Positions 51,376 to 63,887 of a stretch of 64,000 nucleotides of DNA are shown here, piece after piece. The DNA lies in the NCBI GenBank assembly GCA_020633495.1, contig JACKDR010000027.1, forward strand, positions 49,870 to 113,869. Reading direction: 5' to 3'. Each line of letters opens with the position of its first letter. Position 1 is the stretch's first letter. Under the pieces are notes generated by a model. That model had not been told where the DNA came from. It worked only from the letters and a program-made list of their open reading frames with translations, and ran no database searches. The position numbers and the translations under genes were made by a program. The DNA is from Kofleriaceae bacterium. GTDB lineage: Bacteria; Myxococcota_A; Polyangia; Haliangiales; Haliangiaceae.

Positions 51376-52011
51376 CGCGCGCGGTGCGCCGCCGGCGCCC
51401 TCGACCGGGACCCTGCGCCCGCCCCCTCGACAAGCTCGGGGTGAGCGAGCCCCGCCAGCCATCACGCCGAGCCGCTCCGACCGCGGTCCCGGAGACGTCG
51501 GTCAGCGCCCACGGCCGTGACCCTGCGCCCGCCCCCTCGACAAGCTCGGGGGGAGCGAGCCGGGCCAGCCATCGCGCCGAGCCACTCGGACCGCGGTCCC
51601 GGAGACGTCGGTCAGGTCGGGGACGGAGCTGACCGCGGTCCCGGAGACGTCGGTCAGGTCGGGGACGGAGCTGACCGTGGTCCCGGAGACGTCGGTCAGG
51701 TCGGGGACGGAGCTGACCGCGGTCCCGGAGACGTCGGTCAGGTCCACGATCGGCGCCGTCACACCTCGCTCACACCGAGCGCAGGGCGAGCGGCGGAGCC
51801 GCGAGCCCGGAGTCGAGGTGGGGGGCACCGCGGCGCCGGACGGAGGGAGCGCTGCGTCAGCCACGACCGCGCCGCGCCATATGTCCGGTGTCCGGACAGG
51901 CCGAGGCCCGCCGGGGAGGAGCCGACGGGCCTCGGGGTTGGGGGCTGGGATCAGGTCAGGTCAGGAAGCAGGAGCGGGGAGGCCGGGCGCGGGCGCGCCC
52001 GGAGGTCGCGG
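51376..52011. repeat. Intergenic repeat region with 42-bp minisatellite and dispersed repeats
   Basis: Gene-free. A 42-bp unit beginning GACCGCGGTCCCGGAGACGT is repeated head to tail at 51589, 51631 and 51673 (one base change) with a fourth partial copy at 51715 and a related fragment at 51479. A longer unit (about 111 bp) is duplicated at 51410-51509 and 51521-51620. Copies of a dispersed repeat (CCCCCTCGACAAGCTCGGGG type) are present at 51420 and 51531 and inverted at 51766. The minus frame over 51502-51864 stays open and repeats a 14-residue phrase (DVSGTAVSSVPDLT), but nothing else supports a gene. Confidence 0.6.
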
Positions 52012-52632
52012 TCAGCCGCGCTTGGCCGGCGCGCCCTTGCCGCGGCGCTGGTTGCGCGCCTGGTCGCCGGGCTTGCCATCCTTGGCCGGCTTGCCGTCCT
52101 TGGCCGGCTTGCCGTCCTTGTTCCACTGGCCGCCCTTGCCGTCCTTGCCGTGCCAGCGGTGCTCGCCGCCCTTGCCGCCCTCGCCGGCCTTGCCGTCCTT
52201 GCCGTCCTTGCCGCGCATGCCGTGGCCGTGGCCGTGGCCGTGCTCGGGCATCCCGGCGATCAGCTCGGCCTTGGTGACCTTGCCGTCCTTGTTGACGTCG
52301 AGAGTGGCGAACCGGTCGGCCATGCGCTCGGGCATCTCGGCCTTCGACAGCGAGCCGTTGTGGTTGGCGTCGAGGCGCGTGAACAGCGCGTCCATGCGCT
52401 GCTTGCGGTGCTCGGCGCGGGCGGCCTTGCGCTCGGCGCGCTGCTCGGGCGTCAGGTTGTCGTCCTTGTCGCCGCGGTGGCCGCGGTGGCCGCGCTCGCC
52501 GCGCTCGCCGCGGTCACCGCGCTCGGAGGTCCCGGGCTTGGCGTCCTTGCCATCCTTGCCGGGGGCGGCGGAGGCGATCGCGGGCATGGCGATGAGGGCG
52601 AACAGGATCGAGGCGGTGCGGAGGGTCTTCAT
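52012..52632 (-). CDS. Exported EF-hand calcium-binding protein with Lys/Gly-rich repeats
   Basis: 206 residues from ATG 52632. Signal peptide (ASILFALIAMPAIASA). Two EF-hands: DANHNGSLSKAE (about residue 90) and DVNKDGKVTKAE (about residue 112), each with the DxNxDGxxxxxE loop. The flanks are low complexity: RGERGHRGHRGDK before and a KDGKPAKDGKPAKDGKP array after. This is a soluble calcium-binding protein; the polycationic repeats could bind cell surface polymers. It lies upstream of the minisatellite region. Confidence 0.75.
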   Translation of the reverse strand: MKTLRTASILFALIAMPAIASAAPGKDGKDAKPGTSERGDRGERGERGHRGHRGDKDDNLTPEQRAERKAARAEHRKQRMDALFTRLDANHNGSLSKAEMPERMADRFATLDVNKDGKVTKAELIAGMPEHGHGHGHGMRGKDGKDGKAGEGGKGGEHRWHGKDGKGGQWNKDGKPAKDGKPAKDGKPGDQARNQRRGKGAPAKRG

Positions 52633-52687
52633 GGTCGTGTTCCTTTCGAGCGAGAGTCGGGGGTGAGGAGGGGAGGAGGACGCCGGC

Positions 52688-53164
52688 CTACCGCGCGGCG
52701 ATCGAGAGCTGGGCGCGGACGTTCTTGGACATCCTCGGCTGCGCGCCGTAGACGACCTGGATGCGGGCGACCCGGAGGTTGCGGCCGGGCAGGTCGAGGA
52801 CCTTGCTGTCGCCGGCGGCGATCCGGGCGTCGACCTGCACGGTCACGCGCTTGCCGCTGGTGAGCGTGACGACGACGCGCTTGATGGCGACCGGACCGCG
52901 CGCCGCCTCGAGCCGGAGGCTGTCGATCGCGGCGTCCTTGCGAGCGACCTTGATCGTCGTGCTCTTGCCGGTGACCTTCACCGAGGTCAGCTCGTCCCAG
53001 CGCCACGTCGCCGGAGCGACGCGGTGATCGCGCACCTGCGGCTGCGGGGGCTGGACCTCGACGCGGTGATCGCGCGCGTCCTGGCGCTCGGGGGCGGCGA
53101 GTGCGACGCCCGCCGAGGTGACGAGCAGGCCAGTCGAGACGAAGAGCGAGATGAGCTTGTTCAT
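52688..53164 (-). CDS. Exported protein of unknown function
   Basis: 158 residues from ATG 53164. Signal peptide (LISLFVSTGLLVTSAGVALA). The mature part is beta-rich (VKVTGKSTTIKVARKDAAIDSLRLEAARG, KRVVVTLTSGKRVTVQVDARI, LRVARIQVVYGAQ), suggesting a single jelly-roll or Ig-like fold. No family recognised. Same strand as the EF-hand gene and 55 bases before it, perhaps cotranscribed. Confidence 0.55.
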   Translation of the reverse strand: MNKLISLFVSTGLLVTSAGVALAAPERQDARDHRVEVQPPQPQVRDHRVAPATWRWDELTSVKVTGKSTTIKVARKDAAIDSLRLEAARGPVAIKRVVVTLTSGKRVTVQVDARIAAGDSKVLDLPGRNLRVARIQVVYGAQPRMSKNVRAQLSIAAR

Positions 53165-53360
53165 GGCGGGGTTTCCTTGGTGGGTGACGGATGGACCCTT
53201 GTGCAGCCGCCGGGCCAAGCCCGGTTTCGCGACCTAACTCCATGCCGCACCATCGGAATTCGCCATCGGCACGACGCGCCCGCTGGTCCTCGGGCGTCGG
53301 CACAAAGCGCACGGCCGCGTGCGGAAAGCGCAACCACTGGTGGTTTCGGCACGCGCCGCC

Positions 53361-53553
53361 GTCCCGTGCTCGTGCCCGTGCCCGTGCCCGATCCGATCTG
53401 CTCTGACCCGTGCCCGTGCCCGTGCCCGATCCGATCTGCTCTGACCCGTGCCCGTGCCCGATCTGCTCTGACCCGTGCCCGTGCCCGATCTGCTCTGACC
53501 CGTGCCCGTGCCCGTGCCCGTGCCCGCTCCGCTCCGCTCCGCTCCACCGTTTG
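53361..53553. repeat. CGTGCC and GATCTGCTCTGACC tandem repeats
   Basis: Runs of CCCGTG hexamers alternate with GATCTGCTCTGACC units about four times, ending in CCGCTCCGCTCCGCTCC at 53524-53545. Not a CRISPR array: units are unequal, contiguous and carry no unique spacers. The region 53165-53676 otherwise holds nothing recognised. Confidence 0.65.
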
Positions 53554-53676
53554 CCACATCGGCACACCCACCGCGCCGCCGCTTGCACCGATGTCTCACC
53601 GTTCTCCTCCGCCCACCTCCCGCCGCCACCGATCGCGCACTTGCGCGCGGCACGTCGGCTGCAATCTCGCACCGGC

Positions 53677-54153
53677 ATGCCTCCCTCGCTCCCTCGGTGG
53701 TCCTCGCAGGTGGCGAACGTCACGACGTCCGTCGCCGCGATCACGCACGCGCCCGCTCCGGGCAACCGATCCGCGCGCGCCGCGGTCGTCGTCGCCGTCG
53801 ACGACGACTTCACCCGCGCCTGGGTCCGCTACGCGCTGCGCGCCGCCCGCATGCCGGCGCACGTCGTCGCCGACCGCGCGGCGCTGTTCGACGCCCTCGC
53901 CGACGCGCCGCGCGCGCTCGTCCTCGCCGGCATCCACGACGGCGTCCCCGCCGCCGCGCTGCTGGCGACGATCCGCACCACCGGCTGCGACGTGCCGGTG
54001 GTGGTGCTGTCCCCGGTCACGCGGCCGCGCCTCGGCGCCGCGCCCGCGCTGGCGCTGGCGGCGGTGCTGCGCGAGCCGCTCGACAGCCGCGCGCTGATCG
54101 CCGCGCTGGCGCGCCGCACCGGCCGCTGGCGCCGGACCCGCCGCGCGCCGTGA
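53677..54153 (+). CDS. Degenerate receiver-like protein
   Basis: 158 residues from ATG 53677 (GTG 53710 is an alternative start after a Pro/Ser stretch). Receiver-like pattern: VVVAVDDDFTRAWVRYALRA, DALADAPRALVLAGIHDG, LLATIRTTGCDVPVVVLSPV, AAVLREPLDSRALIAAL. The DD pair is kept but the phosphoacceptor Asp at the end of strand 3 is absent (LVLAGIHDG) and the Lys of strand 5 is replaced by Arg (LREPL). Probably a pseudo-receiver that binds a partner without phosphorylation. Confidence 0.5.
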   Translation: MPPSLPRWSSQVANVTTSVAAITHAPAPGNRSARAAVVVAVDDDFTRAWVRYALRAARMPAHVVADRAALFDALADAPRALVLAGIHDGVPAAALLATIRTTGCDVPVVVLSPVTRPRLGAAPALALAAVLREPLDSRALIAALARRTGRWRRTRRAP

Positions 54154-54196
54154 CCGGAGCGCGCCCGCGCCCGCCGCGCCGCCGCTCGCGCCACGA

Positions 54197-54232
54197 TAGA
54201 ACATGTTTTCGTCGTCATAGAACATGTTCTAT
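54197..54232. promoter_or_regulatory. Double palindromic operator upstream of the GMC oxidoreductase
   Basis: Perfect 16-bp palindrome ATAGAACATGTTCTAT (54217-54232) and an imperfect copy TAGAACATGTTTTC (54197-54210), centres 21 bp apart (two helical turns). The site is AT-rich within GC-rich DNA. TAGAACATGTTCTA fits the TnnAACnnGTTnnA pattern of KstR-type TetR regulators of lipid or steroid genes. It is 36 bases upstream of ATG 54268. No TetR gene lies next to it. Confidence 0.6.
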
Positions 54233-54267
54233 TGACTCCGGCCGGGGCCCGGCCGAAGCTCGCCACG

Positions 54268-55893
54268 ATGAAGAGCGTCGAGGAGGCCGACTACGTCATC
54301 GTCGGTGGGGGCTCGGCCGGCGGCGTGCTCGCCGGCCGGCTGTCACAGGATCCGGCCTGCCGGGTCGCGCTGATCGAGGCCGGCGGCAGCGACCGGACCC
54401 GGCTGTGCACCGTGCCGGGCATGGTCTCGATCATCCACACCACGCCCAAGGTGAAGAAGCGCTTCGACTGGGGCTTCTACACCGCGCCGCAGCCGCACGG
54501 CGCCGGCCGCCGCATCCCGTACGTCCGCGGCCGCGTCGTCGGCGGCTCGTCGGCGATCAACGGCATGGTCTACGTGCGCGGCCACCGCCAGAACTACGAC
54601 GACTGGGAGGCCGAGGGCTGCACCGGCTGGGGCGCCGCCGACGCCACCCGCTGCTACAAGCAGCTCGAGGACTGGGAAGGGGGCGAGGACGCCTATCGCG
54701 GCGCCGGCGGCCCGATCGCGGTGACGCGGTCGCGCGATCTGGTGCCCGCCACCCAGGCCCTGGTCGAGGCGATCGCCGAGACCTGCGGCGTCCCGGTGGT
54801 CGACGACTACAACGGCGCCGACCAGGAGGGCGTCGGCGCCTGCCAGATGAACGCGCGCGGCGGCCGCCGCTACTCGTCGTCCGAGGCGTTCGTGCAGCCG
54901 GCGCTGGCCCGGCCCAACTTCCACCTGATCAGCGGCGCCGCCGCGGCCCGCGTCGTGATCGAGGGCGGCCGCGCCGTCGGCGTCGAGCTGATCGACGGCG
55001 ACCGCCGCCGGATCGTGCGCGCCGCCCGCGAGGTCATCCTGTGCGCCGGCGTGATCGGCTCGGCCCACCTCCTGATGCTGTCGGGCGTCGGCCCCGCCGC
55101 GCACCTGCGCGACCACGGCATCGCGGCCATCGCCGACCTCCCGGTGGGCCAGAACCTGCACGATCACCTGTTCGTGCCGATGACGTTCCTGGCGCCCACC
55201 GCGCGCCACCGCGGCACCGCGCTGCACTTCCTCGGCGGCATGGTCAAGGAGGCGATGCACAAGGGCGACACCTGGTTCTCGCGCACCGTCTTCGACGCGC
55301 TCGGCTTCGTGCGCTCGAGCCAGGCCGAGCGCGGCGTCCCCGACATACAGCTGCACTGCCTGCCGTGGTCGTACCCGTCGCCCAACCAGGACCGGCCGGT
55401 GCGCCCGGTGGTCGACAAGCGGCCGGCGCTGACCGTCATGCCGACCCTCATCTATCCCAAGAGCCGCGGCGAGGTCACGCTGACCTCCGCCGACCCGACC
55501 GCGGCGCCCCACATCGATCCGCACTTCCTGGAGGAGGAGGCCGACCGGCGGCTGCTGATCGAGGGCATGAAGCTGGTCCGCGAGATCATGGCCAGCCCGC
55601 GCCTGGGCGACATCGTCCAGGGCGAGCTGCATCCGGGCCCGGCCTTCACCTCCGACGCCGAGCTGGCCGCGGAGCTGCCCAACCGGATCCACACGGTCTA
55701 CCACCCGGTCGGCACCTGCCGGATGGGCGTCGACGACCGCGCGGTCGTGGATCCCCAGCTGCGGGTGCGCGGCGTCGACGGCCTGCGCGTCGCCGACGCC
55801 TCGATCATGCCGCGCGTGATCGGCGGCAACACCAACGCGCCGAGCATGATGATCGGCGAGCGCTGCGCCGAGCTGATCGCCGCGGCGCACTAA
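54268..55893 (+). CDS. GMC family oxidoreductase (alcohol/choline dehydrogenase-like)
   Basis: 541 residues from ATG 54268. FAD-binding GxGxxG at YVIVGGGSAGGVLAGRLSQD, the GMC signature RGRVVGGSSAINGMVYVRGHRQNYDDW, VILCAGVIGSAHLLMLSGVGP, and the catalytic end HPVGTCRMG with VIGGNTNAPSMMIGERCAEL (His/Asn pair). It oxidises an alcohol substrate, passing electrons to quinone or O2; substrate unknown. Controlled by the double palindrome upstream. An IS630 element begins at its last two bases: the element is inserted into the TA of the stop codon. Confidence 0.9.
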   Translation: MKSVEEADYVIVGGGSAGGVLAGRLSQDPACRVALIEAGGSDRTRLCTVPGMVSIIHTTPKVKKRFDWGFYTAPQPHGAGRRIPYVRGRVVGGSSAINGMVYVRGHRQNYDDWEAEGCTGWGAADATRCYKQLEDWEGGEDAYRGAGGPIAVTRSRDLVPATQALVEAIAETCGVPVVDDYNGADQEGVGACQMNARGGRRYSSSEAFVQPALARPNFHLISGAAAARVVIEGGRAVGVELIDGDRRRIVRAAREVILCAGVIGSAHLLMLSGVGPAAHLRDHGIAAIADLPVGQNLHDHLFVPMTFLAPTARHRGTALHFLGGMVKEAMHKGDTWFSRTVFDALGFVRSSQAERGVPDIQLHCLPWSYPSPNQDRPVRPVVDKRPALTVMPTLIYPKSRGEVTLTSADPTAAPHIDPHFLEEEADRRLLIEGMKLVREIMASPRLGDIVQGELHPGPAFTSDAELAAELPNRIHTVYHPVGTCRMGVDDRAVVDPQLRVRGVDGLRVADASIMPRVIGGNTNAPSMMIGERCAELIAAAH

Positions 55894-55902
55894 CCCCAGA
55901 GA

Positions 55903-56496
55903 TCAGTTGGGTTGAGCCGGGTAGCCGCAGTGAGTGAACCAGTTCCGGCAATGCCGTTCTGTGACGCGATGGCGTGCGCGTCGCGCGACGCGTCGAAGAG
56001 CTTCGGGCTGGCGCGGCGCCACGCGACGAACGTACTGCTTCTGGAGTGCCCAGCCTGATTCGATCGGGTTGAAGTCCGGCGAGTACGGGGGCAGGTAGAT
56101 GACTCGAACTCCGCGAGCTGCACAGGCGAGCGCCACACGTGGGTCGTGATGCGCACGCAGGTTGTCCATAACCAAGACGTCGCCGCGGCGGAGCTTCGGC
56201 AGCATCTTGGCCTTCAACCAGGCCACGAAGCGGTCCTTGTTCGCTGTTGCAAACATGCTGGTCAGGACCACCCACCCGGAGAGACGGATCGCACCGAGCA
56301 AGGTGAGGTTCGTGCCCCAGTTCACCGGCACTCGGTCGATGAGCTCCTCTCCACGCTTCACCCAGGCGTGGCTCCGACTCATCGATAGATTCATGCCCGA
56401 CTCGTCGAGGAAGACGAGCCGCTTGACCGGCACGCGGCGGATCTTCCTCAGGTAGGCCGCACGCTTTGCGACGACGTCCGGCCGTAGACTCTCCAA
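55903..56496 (-). CDS. IS630 transposase orfB (DDE catalytic part)
   Basis: 197 residues; start at ATG 56496 in this frame is likely artificial, since translation should arrive by frameshift from orfA at the A8 run. Catalytic DDE motif: LVFLDESGMNLSMSRSHAWVKRG (first Asp), GDVLVMDNLRAHHDPRV (second Asp), VIYLPPYSPDFNPIESGWALQK (Glu). This is the classical IS630/Tc1-mariner domain. No interruption apart from the frameshift site, so the element may be active. Confidence 0.85.
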   Translation of the reverse strand: MESLRPDVVAKRAAYLRKIRRVPVKRLVFLDESGMNLSMSRSHAWVKRGEELIDRVPVNWGTNLTLLGAIRLSGWVVLTSMFATANKDRFVAWLKAKMLPKLRRGDVLVMDNLRAHHDPRVALACAARGVRVIYLPPYSPDFNPIESGWALQKQYVRRVAPRQPEALRRVARRARHRVTERHCRNWFTHCGYPAQPN

Positions 56497-56858
56497 CGGC
56501 CGTCGGCGCTTTTTTTTACAACGTAGCCGTGTCGGCGCAGCGCGCGCTTGATGCTCGAGACGTGTACCCGTTCGCGGCGAGGGCGCGTGCGGTTGAACTC
56601 GGCGGTGATCTCGCCAGCCGTCGCGTCACGAATGACCGCCAAGGCCGCTTCGAGATCGCCGAGCGAGATCCGAGAGGGCACGCCGCCAGCCTTGGGCGAC
56701 GGCGTGAGAACGCCAGCGCGGCGATGCAGGCGCACCCAGCGCTTCACCGATGCCTCGCCGACCGCGAACCGGGCGGCGACCTGGGGGTAGCTGCCAACGC
56801 CGGCTTCGTACGCTGCGACCGCACGTGCCCGCAGCTCGACCGAGTGCGCTTCTGCCAT
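56448..56858 (-). CDS. IS630 transposase orfA (HTH DNA-binding part)
   Basis: 136 residues from ATG 56858. Two HTH regions: LRARAVAAYEAGVGSYPQVAARFAVGEASVKRWVRL and a second at VSSIKRALRRHGYVVKKSADG. It ends in a short tail after the slippery A8 sequence (KK at VVKKS), where -1 frameshifting or transcriptional slippage would fuse it to orfB, as is usual in IS630 elements. Confidence 0.8.
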   Translation of the reverse strand: MAEAHSVELRARAVAAYEAGVGSYPQVAARFAVGEASVKRWVRLHRRAGVLTPSPKAGGVPSRISLGDLEAALAVIRDATAGEITAEFNRTRPRRERVHVSSIKRALRRHGYVVKKSADGRWRVYGRTSSQSVRPT

Positions 56859-56929
56859 GCAGCCAGCAGATCAGAGCCGGATCCAGGTTTCAAGACCTCG
56901 GATCAACCCAAGCGAACACTGGGGTTAGA

Positions 56930-57414
56930 GCGCATCAGCGCATCTCACAACCTCGCTCACCCCGAGCGGAGGGGGAGCGGCGGCGCCGCGACCCCGAAGT
57001 CGAGGGGGCGGGCGCCGAGACGGTCCGCCATCGCCGACGGGGTTCCGGCCGCGGCCCGCCGCCTCGACTGCGCCCTCGCGGCTTCGCCGCTCGGGCTCCG
57101 CTCGGCGTGAGCGAAGCGTGCGGCGGCGTCGGCCGCGGCAGCGACCGCCGCCGCCGGGGCAAGCCCGGATACGCGGATCCGCGGGCCCGGGACTGGGCCC
57201 CGCTCATTGCAGGTTCGAGCCAACACCACCGCCGCGACGGCCTGACGACGCGCGCGCCGGATCTGCCGCAGGTCCGCGGAACCGCTGGCGCGCGGGCGTC
57301 GTCGCACCTCGCCGCACACGATGGAACACCCGTTGCACAACGGTCCATCGCCCCCGGACCCGAGCCGCGACCTCTCGCGGCGCGCCGGGCGCTTACGCGT
57401 TCCTGGAGGAATCC
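56930..57414. repeat. Gene-free region with dispersed repeat and sigma-54 promoter
   Basis: 485 bases without a gene. It contains a copy of the dispersed repeat at 56948-57012 (CTCACCCCGAGCGG...AGTCGAGGGGGCGGGC), similar to copies at 51420, 51531 (inverted) and 51766, and a second GGCTTCGCCGCTCGGGCTC stretch at 57080. The only regulatory signal seen is the sigma-54-type sequence at 57322. Confidence 0.5.
57322..57337 (+). promoter_or_regulatory. Candidate sigma-54 promoter of the cytochrome/FHA operon
   Basis: TGGAACACCCGTTGCA matches the -24/-12 form TGGCACG-N4-TTGCW with two changes (C4 to A, G7 to A); GG and GC are correctly spaced. It lies about 78 bases upstream of ATG 57415. The operon's last gene is an FHA/sigma-54 activator, so self-activation is plausible. 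Confidence 0.55.
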
Positions 57415-59555
57415 ATGGCTCGATTGGCCCCGTTCGTTCTCTCGTCGCTGGTGATGGTCGCCGCGGCGGCCTGCACGCAGTCCGACGCCTCGACCGATGA
57501 CCCCGCCTGCCAGATCCAGGTCGAGGGCGAGCGCAGTCCCGGCTACCCGTACGACCTCGAGGCGTTCGCCGACGAGGTGCTGCCGGTGCTCACCGCCAAC
57601 TGCTCGGCGCAGGGCTGCCACGGCGCGCCCGCCGGCAACGCGGGCTTCACGGTGTGGGCCGAGGCGGCGCCCGGCAACTGCGACTACGCCAAGACCTTCA
57701 ACACCCTCAACGAGTTCGTCGACCTCGCCAACCCGGCCAACAGCTCGCTGCTGGTCGCGATCGGCGGCGACCTGCCGACCCACCCGGTCCAGTACCAGCC
57801 CGACGACCCCAAGCTGCTGACCCTCGCGGGCTTCGTGCAGGACGCCTCCGATCGGTACCAGGCCGACGGCGGCGGCGGCACCGCGCCGCCCGGCGCCAGC
57901 CCGTTCGACTACGCGGTCTTCCAGTCGACGATCGAGCCGATCATCGACACCGCCGAGGGCCGCGGCTGCGCGGTCGTCGGCTGCCACGGCAGCGCCGCCG
58001 GCGGCTTCTCGCTGGCCGCGTCGCCGGCGCCCGACAGCGACGCGATGAAGGCCAACTTCGTCGCGGTCACGGCGCGCGCCAACCTCACGACGCCCGAGAG
58101 CTCGCTGTTCTACCTCAAGGCCACCACCCGCCACGGCGGCGGCGGCTCGGCCCAGGTCACCGGCGATCAAGGCGCCGCGATCCTGGCCTGGATCCAGGCC
58201 GCCAAGGACGTCGCCGGCGGTGGCGGCGCCCCGACCTGCGCGCCGCTCGAGCGCTTCAACCTGCCGGTGTTCCGCGACGAGATCCTGCCGATCCTGCGCG
58301 GCGACCTCGACCTCAACAACCCCGGCGGCGGCAACGGCGTCGGCTGCACCCGCGGCCCGTGCCACGGCACCGACCGCGGCCCCGGCGTCCTCTACCTCGG
58401 CGCCACCGCCGACGCCGCCACCAACCTGCAGAGCTTCGCGTGCTTCGTCGACCTGGTCAGCCCGTCGAGCTCGCAGGCGCTGGTGTGCCCGCTCGACGAC
58501 CCGCGCTGCGCGCACTCGCCGCACCCCGGCCAGGACGTGTTCTCCGGCGGCGCCGACCTCAACTACCAGCGCGTGCTCGCCTTCCTCTACGGCTCGACGC
58601 TCGACGCCACGCCGCTCGACTTCGCGTTCTTCGTCCGCCGCGTCAACCCCATCTTCAACGACCTCCAGGCGGTCGAGGCCGGCGCCCAGGGCCGGACCTG
58701 CGCCGACACCGTCGCGTGCCACGGCGTCGCGGTGGTCGGCCAGACCCCGCCCAACGGCTCGAACTTCCCGATCATCCCCAACGCCGCCGACAAGGCCCGG
58801 CTGACCTTCGACTACGCGTCGTCGGCGAGCTTCGTCAACTTCCTGTCGCCCGAGGAGAGCTCGCTCTTCCTCTACCCGACCAACGAGATCGCCGACGTCG
58901 TCAACCACCCGCTGGCCACCGGGCTGCCGCACCCCGGCGGCACCGACTTCGCCGTCGACTCGGCCCAGGCCCGCGAGATCCTGCGCTGGGCCGGCGGCCT
59001 GCGCCCCGACGTCCAGGGCTTCGTCAAGGACTGGCTGGTCGCCGGCGACTACCCGGCGTCGCGGGTCACCGACGCGACGCCGATCGACGAGGTCAACTCG
59101 ACGCCCGCGATCTTCGATCCCACCGGCGCCAGCCAGTTCAACGCCGGCGAGTGGGACGGGCTGTTCTCCGACGAGCGCGCCGTCGATCTGAACCGCGCGT
59201 TCCCCCGCGACGTCACCAACGGCCGCATCGCCTACGCCACCGCGTACCTGGTCAACACCACCGGGCTCGACATCACCGCGCAGCTGACGATCACCTCGCC
59301 CAACGCGGTGCGGGTCTACGTCGGCACCCAGCTGGTGGCGCAGTCCGACGACGCCAGCGGCGGCCTGGGCGCGATCGCCCAGCTGCCCGCCTTCGCCACC
59401 GCCAAGAAGTCGACCCGCGTGCTGATCAAGCTGTTCCAGCGCGCCACCGATCCCGGCTTGTCGTTCTCGGTCCAGCTCCGCGACGAGCTCGGCAACCTGC
59501 TCACCGACACCAGCGACGAGCTGGTGGTCCTGCTCGGCCCGCAAGGAGGAATCTG

Positions 59556-59556
<1 letters not shown>
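57415..59556 (+). CDS. Multihaem lipoprotein with non-canonical CX4CH sites
   Basis: 713 residues from ATG 57415, with GGAGGA ahead. Lipobox AAAC (Cys 20). Four haem-like sites in repeated contexts: NCSAQGCHGAPAGN, GCAVVGCHGSAAGG, GCTRGPCHGTDRGP (all CX4CH) and TCADTVACHGVAVV (CX5CH). No CxxCH site is seen. The pattern FRDEILPILRGDLDLNN and FADEVLPVLTANC before each resembles PSCyt1/Planctomycete cytochrome C repeats. The C-terminal 150 residues are a beta domain (YLVNTTGLDITAQLTITSPNAVRVYVGTQLVAQ). Its stop overlaps the next gene's ATG. Confidence 0.65.
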
Positions 59557-62453
<2,897 letters not shown>

Positions 62454-62456
62454 GTC

Positions 62457-63872
<1,416 letters not shown>

Positions 63873-63887
63873 GCGGGCGGGGCGTGG

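Larger units (their letters stand above)
55893..56925 (-). mobile_element. IS630-family insertion sequence
   Basis: Terminal inverted repeats TAACCCCAG...TTGGGTTGA (from 55891) and their complement ending at 56926 (TTGATCC outermost). TA duplicated at 55891-55892 and 56926-56927, as expected for IS630. Inside are two overlapping transposase frames joined at a run of eight T (56510-56517). The element is about 1.03 kb and looks complete. It restores a stop codon for the GMC gene (TAA), which before insertion would have been TAG. Confidence 0.85.

Noticed and set aside
51589..51742. CRISPR-like array
   Set aside because: Units are contiguous 42-mers with no unique spacers and no cas genes nearby.
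53361..53553. CRISPR-like or Chi-like array
   Set aside because: Hexamer and 14-mer runs of unequal length without spacers.
54217..54232. LexA-type SOS box
   Set aside because: The half-site spacing (AAC-2-GTT) does not fit Gram-positive LexA sites (GAAC-4-GTTC).
57200..57230. tRNA T-arm-like GGTTCGAGCC
   Set aside because: No acceptor, D-arm or anticodon stem around it.
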